The notes under the pieces were generated by a model. It was given only the letters and a program-made list of their open reading frames with translations. It had not been told where the DNA came from and did not search any database. From Tetmemena sp. SeJ-2015 (Eukaryota; Ciliophora; Spirotrichea; Sporadotrichida; Oxytrichidae), in contig JAJKFJ010020904.1 in the NCBI GenBank assembly GCA_027382625.1, positions 124,001 through 188,000 of the forward strand: DNA of 64,000 nt, written 5' to 3'. A program made the position numbers and the translations under genes. Position 1 is the stretch's first letter, and the number at the start of each line of letters is the position of its first letter. Shown piece by piece: positions 1-10,559 of the stretch.

Positions 1-1459
1 TTTGCAATTTTTAATGACGAGGTGGTCGCAAGCTTAAAATATTTCTTCTTCAAAATCAATGCTGTGATTATCTTGCAAAATGAGAAACTTGAGATTTAGA
101 AACGATTGATACAAATTTTAGTATTTCTTGGGTCAATTAAATCGCCTACGGTTATTGATTTGACTTGAGAGTTTTAGCTTTGAGACTGATTTCTAGTTTA
201 GGCAACATCTGAAGTGGAATATGCAGATAAAGTAGTCAATGAAGGTATTCATTCTTTCATTTTCTTCATTTCTAGTGAGTTCTTTGTGTTTTGAGGGCCC
301 AATTTAAAATATAATTTTATTTGTATAGGTCAGCAATTCTTCAATTGTATTTTGGGAAGGTAAGGTTTGCACATTGAGAGGGTTGAGGATGAGCATTGGG
401 TTGTTTCCTGATTTCTAGTTCAAGTTTCTGAGATAAACTCTCAGTCCTCTGTCTTATTTTGAGAGTGTAGACATTTTCAGTAAAACCCATTATATTGGTA
501 AATACTAATACACCAAGTTCCTCAAATTTTTATTTAAGCTTCCTCTCTTTTTCATTAAAATAATTCTGATTATTCTAAGGACGAGAGGTTAAATAAAGAC
601 TCTCATTATATTTAAATATTCACATTAAAATTTTTAACTTTAAAAGTAATTTACTAGTAAGTGTAATAATTATATTAAGTGTAATATAAATGAATAGGAT
701 ACATAGATTTAAAAGGAAAACATAATTAAATTGTTTTACTCTGTTTTTAATTTTATGTGTGGTCCATTCAAAATTTTCTTTTCCTAAATAAATCAGCATT
801 TCTCATTTCTTTTGAAAGAATCGATGTCCTTTCATCATCTTTATGATTGCAATCTTCTAAATTAAATTCTCAATAACTAAGATTTAAAAATCCTGATAAC
901 TCATTGCAAGAAATTAAAATTACAGTTATGGATTATTTAAATTTTAAAAAGTTGAATTTACTAATTAAGCCAGTCATAAAATTATAATAGAATTTGTGTA
1001 AATTTATTTTATGTCAAATTAAAAAAATTATGAATTTACCTTTTATTGAAGAATCTCATTTAAATTTATGCTATGAGAGATATATATTTATTTAGAAGAT
1101 TTAAATGGTTAGATTTTTCTTATACTTATATAGTAATCAATGATCAATTTATAAAATAACTATATTCAAAGAGAGAATATGTAAAACTAATTTATCTTCT
1201 TAGTAATAAATATTCTCATTAAATTTATATGATTCTTCAAGATTAATTTAATTATTTTCAATTTAAAAGAAAGTGATATTTGTGTAGTACTAATATAAGA
1301 TAAAGGAGATATCTAATTTAAATTGTGAAATAAAATTATGTATCTGATTTCGTAGAATTCTTTGGACTTGAAGATTAAACTATTGTTTTAGAGTCTATTT
1401 ATTTTCGCATTTACAATTTTTGTAATTTATTATAAAAAGATTGCATTTAAACAACAAAA
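1..1459. other. AT-rich spacer, no gene recognised
   Basis: Mostly A/T runs with short open stretches. Positions 1-170 stay open for about 55 codons on the plus strand, but the composition is not convincing. With only TGA as a stop, open frames of this size occur easily in such AT-rich DNA. No RNA gene or promoter element was recognised. Confidence 0.5.
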
Positions 1460-2900
1460 ATGGAAAGTCTAGAACAATATTAGCAGTGCCTGCCTGCTCA
1501 CTTCATTTCAAAACTAAAGAGTCCTTTGATAGTGACACTCATCTTTTCTTACTTAGATTTCTAACCAAAAGCAGAGATTAAAAATTAGTATATATTTTAG
1601 TTAATATTATAAATTATTTATAAATATTTAAGATGGTGATAAGATCTTTATGCAAAGTTGGCTCTTAGTTTATTGAGTAGAATAAAAACGGATTTAAAAT
1701 ATTCTTCTGTAGATTACATCAATAATATAAACTAGATCTTTTCAAATCTACCAAATATCACAAAAGTTTCAGGCAGAAGCAGATGCCTCATCAGATGAAG
1801 AAAATTCTAGTTATCGTATTTTTAATTACATCTATTTATTTAAAATGGCAATAAATTGTTAGACGATAGCGTAGATATATATCTTATTAAGGATCTTGAT
1901 ATTTTTGGGAATCTCAGAGCAGACGATATAGATCATAAAGAGGAGTTAAAAAGATTAATTATAAATTTATATCTATAAATATTGGTTTTAGATTAAAAAT
2001 GAAATCATAGATGCAATAATTAAAAAAAAAGAATTATTCTCTCATATACAACAACGAATGCAAATTTCTTTTGATATTTTAAAAATGATTGGGAACTTTC
2101 TTCTTTTAAAGTATAAATTTATAAAAGTGAAAATTTGATAGGAGAAAGTTTTCGATAAATTCAGAAAAGATTTTATTTCAGCAAGCTCTATCTATACTGA
2201 ATTTTACAAATGGGAAGCTAACCAAAAGTTATATTGTAGAAAATATATTTGATTAAAAATAAAAAGGACGAAGATCAAAGAATTTTTTGAACTGATGATA
2301 GACAAGAAGGCACAATTCTAATTAAAAAATTTTCATTAGCAGAATTTAAAAACGATTTTCCCCTTCAACTAAATGAAGTGGAACAATTTAAGATGATTAT
2401 ATTATTTTATTATTCATCAGGGATAAGGTTTTTCTCAAGTTTTCACTTTAAATAGAAATAAGTTAATTTAATTTTTTTAGAACTTTGACTTTGATATCGA
2501 AAGCCAAAATAAGGTGCTAAATGACAATTAAATGCGGTTGCCTCCTCTTTTAGAAGATATTCTAAAAAAGACAATTGATTTTAAAATTAAAATAAAAAAA
2601 TGCATTCAATTTTATAATTGAAGAAGTAAAAGTTCCATCTATGAAATTAGCTATAGCCACATTTCATAGCATTCAAATAATTATACTTTTATACTTTCAA
2701 ACTCTGGGTCTGTTTAAAGATAAAAACTAACTCAAAAGATTCATCATAGAAGAAAATGAAGGCTCTCAAGAGCCACTCAATAGTTTAAATTATGCAGATT
2801 TATTTTTTATTTATTCCATTTTCGTATTTATTTACTTACTTTTATTAATTTTTTATTAATATTCTCAATTAAGAGGAACTAAGGCATATTTTAAAATACT
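1460..2900 (+). CDS. F-box-like protein gene, interrupted (possible)
   Basis: An ATG at 1460 opens a peptide beginning MESLEQYQQCLPAHFISKLK, followed by a hydrophobic segment like an F-box start (LIFSYLDF). The frame is broken at about 1600 and recovered in later pieces: DLYAKLALSLLSRIKTDLKY near 1650, an acidic SSDEEN stretch near 1790, and IYLIKDLDIFGNLRADD near 1880. A GT...AG gap at about 2429-2480 joins two open frames. Later sequence (2620-2900) encodes a hydrophobic segment, possibly a membrane helix. The breaks are a mix of introns and probable eliminated inserts; I could not resolve each. The F-box assignment rests on weak similarity only. The end is uncertain because the AT-rich DNA stays open by chance. 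Confidence 0.4.
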
Positions 2901-4790
2901 TAAGAGAAAATTCCTACCCCTTCGCAAAGAAAATATACTACACAAAAAGAATTTTAAATTATATTTTAATATTTAAATTATATAATTTATAAGACTTTAT
3001 AAATTAAATTATGGAATTAAACAAATTAATATAATATTAAATAAATTATTCTAAAAAGTAGAGCGATTAGAGTTAATAATGTAAAGATAAATAATGAATG
3101 AATTTTATAAGAATAAGTAAAGTCCCAATTCTTAATTAGAAATTGCTATAGACTATTTAAATAAGATCAATTTAATATTTTAATTCAAATTGGGTGTTTA
3201 AATAAATGATCAGATTCTATAGAAAATGTAAAACCCTAATGTTTAATTTGAGATTTCCTTAGAATCATTGATTAACCAATGGTTTTAAATTTAATTAAAA
3301 ACTCTAAAACTTAAAATTTCCCATTAAATTAAAATATATCACACCCTACTTTCTTCTCAAACTTAAAAATTTATTTGAATAAGACCTTTATTTAAATTAT
3401 TAAATTATATTCTTATATAAAGATTCATTCAACTAATGCTTAAGTTATTAAATAGATTTTTAATACCAGTATAATAACATATATTTTATTAGAAAAATAC
3501 TACTAATAACATCGCCACACTTTAGATGAAAGTAATTTAAAATTTTAATTGCAAATTAAAAGATAATTTTTAGAAAAGTAAATTAAATAAATGATTAAAT
3601 AAATAATAAAGAAAACTATTTTTAATATCTTTTTAGATTAAAAACCCCACAAAAACTAAATTCATTGTACTTTTTAAAATAATTAATATTCTTTTATCTA
3701 TCCACAGAATGACTAAGCTTTAATTTTTATTAAAGTAGAGAACTAAATATTATTAATTTCAATTCCCTAAAAAAATGTTAATTATTTCTGTTTAAGGCCA
3801 AAGATTAAATGTTCATTGATATCCTATGAATTGTAAAAACACTTTAAATCGTATGCTTACAAAATATTTGAAGTAGATTAAAATTTTACAAAAAAATCCT
3901 CGTTATAATTAATTCAATCAAATTTAATTTATCCACTTTGGCTAATCACATTAAAGAATAAGTAGTGATTATTTTACATAATTATTTTGTGTTTAAAATT
4001 AATTAAAAATACTTTGTATATTTGTCATAATATATTTATAGATGAAGATTCAAAATAAGTGATGTAGTAGCTTCTTAATTTAAATACTACACAATAAGAG
4101 ATAGGTTTCAAAATCTGCAATCAAGATTAAAAATTTTAGAATAACTTCCTTAATAACTTAGAAACTTACTCATATCAAAATTCTTAAAATATGTTAAATT
4201 TAAGAACCAAAATATCAAATTAAAAATAAGTTCTGAATTATAATAAAACTCATACAATTTATTTCTTTAATAAACTGATAAAATGTTTTTAAATATAATT
4301 AAAAATAAATAAAAATATAGAAGTCGAGTGTCCTATTTTTTAATAGTAAATTTAGAGAATTAAAGCAAATTATTGTTCTCAGAATATTTAATTAATTTAT
4401 TCTGAATTGAAGAGCTTTTCATATGCTTCACCTATTCTTTGAGGAAAAATTATTTTTAATTCTTTGTTCGAATATGCTTGATTTCATTGTGGGGACTGGA
4501 TATTTCTCTCAGCTAAAATATATATTTAATCCAAATTAAATTTAAAGCTCAAGAGCCTTTCATTATCATAAATAACTAGTAATCTATCACCTCCAAGCTT
4601 TTCTAGCAATTTCATCTTAAAAAATTATTAAACTCATAAAAGAAAAGAATTAGTCCCTCTTTTGAATTTTCCTATAAAATAATTAGAATTCTAAAATTGT
4701 AAATCTGAAATTAAAATTCATTTTGAGAATTATTATGTGCTTTATCATACAATTTAATAGCAATATATTGCTTGCTCTTTCTAAAAACCT
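2901..4790. other. AT-rich spacer
   Basis: Very AT-rich, dominated by TTTAAA/ATTAAT-type runs. Stretches are open because TAA and TAG are sense codons, but amino-acid use is random-looking (K, N, I, L, Q). No gene, RNA or repeat recognised. Confidence 0.5.
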
Positions 4791-4793
4791 TCC

Positions 4794-5279
4794 TAATCTT
4801 AAATCTCTAAGGCTCAAGAGAATAATGTTTGATGTGGGTAATGATTTCTTTACAAAAAAGTATAAATAAGCGTTTCCAAAACTTGAGAGTCTTTAAATGG
4901 CAGCAGTATACGTCATGCTTGCAAATACTTTTCTACAAGCCTTAATATTAAATGAGAATATAAAAGTAGTTGACGTGTCCTTTTCATCAATTCCAAACTA
5001 TGAAATGGTCAGAAATTTTCTATCTCTGAATAAGAGTTTTTAAATGATAAATATTTAGAGAGTATAGAGCGAGTTAAATTCAGAGGTAGCTTTATGATGG
5101 ATGAAGAACTCACTTTCTTACGTCTATTCTTGCAGAGCAAGAGTATCACTCACATTGACTTGAACATAAATTTCATCTCGGGTGAAGATCCCACAGAGAG
5201 AAACTTCACAATGGCAGAGGAGGCTAAGATCCTCAAATTCTTCTCACAAAAAATAAAAGATTTATTTATTAATCTCTGA
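4794..5279 (+). CDS. Leucine-rich-repeat-like gene fragment
   Basis: The plus strand encodes LRR-like blocks: SLRLKRIMFDVGNDFFTKK, then NENIKVVDVSFSSIPNYEM, and in a shifted frame FLRLFLQSKSITHIDLNINF. The alternating leucine/isoleucine spacing resembles leucine-rich repeats of large ciliate families. The frame changes between about 5020 and 5090, so the region contains an insert, an indel or decay. A second fragment of similar style lies at 6526-6790 and may belong to the same gene. The fragment loses coding character after about 5235. Function unknown; an F-box/LRR or NLR-like role is only a guess. Confidence 0.4.
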
Positions 5280-6525
5280 AGTAAATTGCTATAAAAAATC
5301 TTTTATTCAGAGTTAAGAAACTAACTTTATTAGCAAATCAATTAAATCTATTAAAATTCAAACTATTAAAAAGATCAATCTAAAGGAGTCTTGCCTTTAA
5401 GATTTTATTTTAAATTAATAAGATTTCCTCTAAAGATGTCCTAATTTATGTTCTCTAAATTTGGAGAAAGTAAAACTATTTTACTACAGATACCTCTACT
5501 TCCGAAAGTCAAATAAAAAATCTTTGAAGTATATTTTTACTTTTAAAATAGATGATGAAATTTATAGTTTTGCAAAAACTATAGGAGAACTGAGATTTCT
5601 TCGCTAATTTTAATTTATTATACTAATTGATACTGAAAGATTGCATCATCCCCAAACTTTTCATAAACAGACTATGTGAAATTCATCATAAAATGAAGCA
5701 AGAAAATAAAAATACTTTGCTACTATAAAGAATAGTTTACACTGTGGGTGCTAGGACAGACACTTAGCATCTCTTAAATTTTAATTAATATAATTTTATT
5801 ACAAATTAATTTCAGTGAAATTCAATATATTCTTCGAGTTTAATTATTATAAATTGCTTGTGATTTTTTTTGAATATATAATAGGTGTATTTTCAATTTA
5901 TATTTCCTAACAAAATAAGAACGAATAATTATAACTTTCTTTTTTAAAGTTTATTTGGAGAGTTATCATTGCTTTATGAATAGGAAAGATTTTAATTTAA
6001 AATTAACATAACCAAAAAAAATTAATTTACTCTTTCATATCGATGAGATAAGGATTCAGAAAAATCCTGTCTTCATTTTAAATAAAATATATTTTAATTA
6101 TTAATAACTTGGTTAAATTAATTTTAATAAGGGGCATTTAAACTGGAAATTTCTGAAATATATTTTCTTCATTCATTTGAGTTTGTTGAATTACAGATTT
6201 TTTATGATTTTATTCATCAATAAGTAAGTTAAATTATTTAGTAAATAAGAGAATATTTTTTAATTTAAGGTTTAAAATTAGTTTTAAAATGCAAATATAA
6301 GTTTAAAGTGAGACAATCAGTTTTGAAGTTTTTTTATTTTATTGCAAGTTTCAACAAAAATTTAATTGATATGAATAGGTATTTCACATATAAAAGCTTT
6401 AAATGGAATATTTTTCCTCATTTTGAAATAAATGAGCAAGTTAAATTGTTTTTCTTAAATAGAATAAACAAATTTGAAGATGAATTATAATGAATGAGTT
6501 TATGATAATTTGGAGCTTTTGTATG
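5280..6525. other. AT-rich gap between two LRR-like fragments
   Basis: Mostly non-coding in appearance. A short plus-strand stretch at about 5630-5770 reads DCIIPKLFINRLCEIHHKMK and could be another coding piece of the neighbouring LRR-like fragments. The rest shows A/T runs only. It may be intron or germline-eliminated DNA. Confidence 0.35.
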
Positions 6526-6772
6526 TTGACTAAAGAGAAGCCTGTAAGGCAATTCAGAGAAATGATGACATAGAACAATATGATCGAGAAGTGAAAAGTT
6601 TATTTGTAGATAGCATCGCTCCTCATCAAAGCATAAAAAATCTGTCTCTGCAATCCATTCTTTCAAACACAAGCACTTACAAGGGTAAAGATCACTAACT
6701 TAGTGAGGAAACAAAAAACATAGTCAAAACAATAATCCACAAAAAGGGGCTCCAAAGTCTATTCTTGGACTG
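6526..6772 (+). CDS. LRR-like gene fragment (second piece)
   Basis: A plus-strand frame reads EACKAIQRNDDIEQYDREVK and continues through SIKNLSLQSILSNTSTYKGK to KGLQSLFLDCRD before a TGA. Leucine spacing in NLSLQSIL and LQSLFLDC resembles the fragment at 4794-5279. No initiator ATG is evident, so this is probably an internal or 3' coding segment of the same gene separated by non-coding DNA. Alternative: an independent degenerate copy. Confidence 0.4.
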
Positions 6773-8659
6773 TAGAGACTGATTCATTAAAACAAAAAAG
6801 AATCCTTATCTCAATTCCTAAAATTTTAATCATTCTTATTTTTTTCTCAAAATGACCATTCGAATAGTGGGTAGAATTAAAAATCAAAATATAAATAATT
6901 AATATCTTAATGCCATTTTAAGCAAAATAATAACTATTGTTTTGTGAAAAATTCAAGTTATAAAGTTTTAGCCATATCTACCCTTTAAATATAATTTAAA
7001 CATCCTCAACAGAATTTGATTGAGACTTATTGTTAAACAATTTTAAATAGATTTTATTTAAATAAAAGATTTGTAGTCCATAAGTAGTCTATTTTAAATA
7101 AGTGTTTCCCTATCATTTTAAAATTGACTAAACCATTACAACTAATAAAATAGTATCTTGAATAATTAATATGGAAAAACTTGAAAGCATAAAACAATAA
7201 ATGATGATATTTAATAATGCAGGCCCTCCAAATACAGCTTATTGATAACGAATTTTAAAATTAATATTTTTACCTTAATACTCTCTACAGTGCATACGTT
7301 TTTCTTGATATGGGTTTTAATTTATCATAATCTAAAATTGAGTTACTCATAATTGACAATTAAATTCTCTTATAATATTTAAATGCGTCTCAGTTCTGTA
7401 TGATAATTCAAATGATGTGGTAATTTTATATTTTGATAACTTCAAAACTCATCACATATTTAATTGACTAATGTCTTTACTTAGATAAGATTCCTAAATG
7501 ATATAGAAAAATTTCAATATAATTTTGATATAAATTCATATTGATATTTATTTCTAAAAGATATCAGAATATTGAGCTATTCATTTTATAAATAGTGTAA
7601 CTAAATATAAATAAAATGAATAAATTATATAGATAGAATTCTCATGAATTACTGTAAATTAATTAAGAGTCGTCACAGTCTTTTATTTCCTAAATCTCTA
7701 TTCTTTTCAGGGATTTGGTTTTCAAGGATAGTTTTTTGTCATGATGTTCTTTTTTTATTTTTGCTTGAATCAAATATAGTAAAATTAGAATTTTAAATAA
7801 ATTTCATTATAGCTGAGAATTTAATGAAAATGAAATTAATTTATATTACATTAAAAATGGAATAAATTTGTGGCATTTGAAGTTATTCTAATTTAAATAA
7901 TTTTTCCACCATTCGATTCAGCATGCAATTTAAAGAACTTTATATCCTTTAAAATATTTTATAAAGCGTTTGTTAAGAGTTTTCAGCGACACAAGTTGGT
8001 GTAAATTTCACATCTGAGTTTAAATATACTGTCCATATCATATCTCGCTACTTTAAGGTGTTGAGGCGATTATTGAAGAAGAGACTCATATTAATATTGA
8101 TAATCTATCGAACAAGATGCAGATCAGGGGGGGGATCTGTGATTTCAAATGCCACGAATTTTAACTCTCTATTTATTATTTTTGCCAATCACAGATTTAA
8201 TTCATTTTTTACTAAAATTATGAATAAGCGATATCTCTTTGAATTCAAATTAGCTCTAACTTTAAAAAGCAATTTCAATGCATTAATTTTATATATTATG
8301 CATCTCTAAATTTAATAAATAGCATTAGCTACCTTTGTTATGAATACAAAAATTAAACATAAATTAAGTTTTAGAATTTTTTTTATTGTAAAATAAATAA
8401 CTTTTCTGCTTCCCTGAGAAAATAAGTTTACAAAAATATGAGTGATCTGACTAAGTGCTGTTTGGCTTTCTTGTAAATCTCTCTATTTGATTTAAAACTT
8501 ATTGTACTTCTCTCCTTTTTTCTTTTGAAATGTTATTTTCGCTAATATGACTTTTATTACTTTCTTATTTCTTAAATAAATTTTCTGTTTAAATATTCTC
8601 TGAGCCCTCCTCTTTAAAAACATATATCTATTTCAATTGCGATTGAGTCTATCTCGCAC
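6773..8659. other. AT-rich spacer
   Basis: No convincing coding sequence. It contains one G8 homopolymer near 8130, unusual in this AT-rich context. Short open stretches at 8058-8309 have no recognisable motif. No RNA gene recognised. Confidence 0.45.
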
Positions 8660-9523
8660 ATGAGTTCCAACAATACCTCGAGCTAAAAACTGGATGAATC
8701 TTTCTCCAGCCACAGCAATAAATCCATCAATAACTCGTTCACAAGTTCAAAGTAAGACTCCTAGCGAGGTCTTTCAAGGAACTAAACGAAAACAATTAGA
8801 TGGAAAGCTGAACAAACTCTCAGAAACTTACTAGAGAGGCTCGACAAAATGATTGAACACATAAAGTCTGAAAGAAACTACAGACTTCCTATTAAGTACT
8901 AAATCCTGGAAACAATATACCAGGTAACATGGGACTCACTAATCAAAGAACCTATTCCTGAGTTAGCAGCCATGCTAATGATCATCTCAGAAGATAGAAC
9001 CTTCGTTGATGAATACCTAATTCAAAACGAAGAACAATCGTTCTTTATGGGTGCAATATGGAAGATAGCCATAGTGACCAACATCAGCCTAAAATTCCAT
9101 GAAAGAGACAAAATCTAAACCATCAGAGAGGCTGACCCATCGACTACAATCTAATCCAAAGGACTACCAGTTCTCAATCCACTTCCTATAACCAAGGAAA
9201 CCTAAACCTAAACGGAATATGACGAGTGGATCAGAAGAAGAGCAAAACAACAACCTCCTCCATAGAAGGAAGCCTAACGACCTCCATTATCAAATAGGAC
9301 ATCCTCCACATAGGTAGTACCCCCCCCCTAGGTAATAACAAAAAACACGACAAAATCAAAATCTTATTAAAGTGGATCCACCTAAACCTCAATAATTAAA
9401 TATTAATATTTAAGTCAGAAATTAAGGATCCAAACCTAAGGGACTTAATAATAATTAATATTTAAAACCTATCTAATAACCCCACAGGAAAACCCAAAGG
9501 AAAATGGACATCAAGATGAATGA
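8660..9523 (+). CDS. ORF A of a three-ORF element, unknown protein (287 aa)
   Basis: Continuous frame from an ATG at 8660 to a TGA at 9521-9523, with many in-frame TAA/TAG codons read as Gln, so it is adapted to the ciliate code. The N-terminus is Ser/Asn/Gln-rich (MSSNNTSSQKLDESFSSHSN), the middle is helical with Trp, Leu and Glu (residues about 45-160), and the C-terminal third is Pro/Gln/Thr-rich. Base composition is clearly less AT-rich than both flanks. The stop overlaps the ATG of ORF B by 20 nt. No reverse transcriptase, transposase or integrase motif was seen. A gag-like or capsid-like structural role is conceivable from the layout, but I do not recognise the family. A C9 run near 9320 could be a slippage site. 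Confidence 0.6.
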
Positions 9524-9764
9524 ACCCCCAAGGGGCAAAGCCATGGCAAGAAGTGACTGGGACAGATACCTAGTCCAAGTTGAAGATGTAATCCATGTAG
9601 AGTTCAAGTTTGGTAACTCTCAAACCTATGACGATGCAACACGACAGGGTGGAACGATGAACTAGACTCTGATTAATATTTTAACAAAGCGAAACAAGCG
9701 ATCGACATTTGGGACGACAAAGCCTTCAAAGGAAAATTCTTCAGACAAGACGACCACAACATGA
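9504..9764 (+). CDS. ORF B of a three-ORF element (86 aa)
   Basis: ATG at 9504, inside the end of ORF A, running to a TGA at 9762-9764. It begins MDIKMNEPPRGKAMARSDWD and continues with a hydrophobic/acidic stretch. It overlaps ORF C in another frame from about 9632. The better protein-like character switches from this frame to that of ORF C near the GGG at about 9647-9650, so B and C may be one protein split by a one-base indel or joined by frameshifting. Unknown family. Confidence 0.5.
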
Positions 9765-10072
9765 CCATTTAAGCCTCGCTCAGAATAGCGGACGGCTTCG
9801 GATTCAGAATCCTCCAGCTTATCAACAAGGACCTTTTCAAATTTTTCTCATAAGCGGCCCAAGCTGGATCACTAAAATACAGAACAAGAATCCAATCAAA
9901 CAAATTCCTCAACAAGGTTGGGGAAACCAGAGACGGTGACATCCTAGTGTCAAACAAACCAAAGAAATCAGGAAGAAGAAACACAGGAAGAAGACCGAGA
10001 AACCAAGGAATGAGATTCAAATCTCGTAGACCCAGAACATTTGGGAAACAGAAGAGAAACTACAGAAAGTGA
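9632..10072 (+). CDS. ORF C of a three-ORF element, basic C-terminus
   Basis: Open frame without a clear ATG, ending at a TGA at 10070-10072. The central part is aromatic and charged (QAIDIWDDKAFKGKFFRQDD). The last 45 residues are strongly Arg/Lys-rich (SGRRNTGRRPRNQGMRFKSR), as in nucleic-acid-binding tails of structural proteins of retroelements and some viruses. It overlaps ORF B. About 100 bases of apparently structured sequence and a long (TTA)n tract follow. Function unknown; a nucleic-acid-binding role is inferred from charge alone. Confidence 0.5.
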
Positions 10073-10174
10073 ATGCTTGAATGACTTAGTTTTTCTTAAT
10101 CTAACAAGGGAGTGGCTGTATAGCTTCCCGAAGTTTAACATATAACACGCAAGACGCTAGATCGTCTAAAATGC
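10073..10174 (+). other. Possible structured 3' region of the element
   Basis: Between ORF C and the (TTA)n tract there is a small inverted repeat, AGACG...CGTCT, with a CTAGAT loop at about 10152-10167, and a looser GGGAG...CTTCCC pairing at about 10109-10130. A structured 3' end followed by a simple repeat tail is seen in some non-LTR retrotransposons, but no reverse transcriptase was found here. Confidence 0.35.
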
Positions 10175-10175
10175 G

Positions 10176-10273
<98 letters not shown>

Positions 10274-10295
10274 TTATATTATTATTATTATTATA

Positions 10296-10330
<35 letters not shown>

Positions 10331-10344
10331 TATTATTATTATTA

Positions 10345-10380
<36 letters not shown>

Positions 10381-10471
10381 TATTATTATTATTATTATTA
10401 TTATATTATTTATTATTATTATTATTATATTATTATTATTATTAATATTATATTATTATTATTATTTATTA

Positions 10472-10547
<76 letters not shown>
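10175..10547. repeat. (TTA)n microsatellite
   Basis: About 370 bases of nearly pure TTA/TAT/ATT repeat with occasional single-base slips (TTATATTA, TTATTTA). It directly follows the three-ORF module. Open frames across it (poly-Tyr, poly-Leu, poly-Ile) are artefacts of the repeat. Confidence 0.97.
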
Positions 10548-10549
<2 letters not shown>

Positions 10550-10559
10550 CTATTTCAGA

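Noticed and set aside
6418..6672. 84-aa minus-strand frame
   Set aside because: Overlaps the better plus-strand LRR-like piece and has no recognisable motif.
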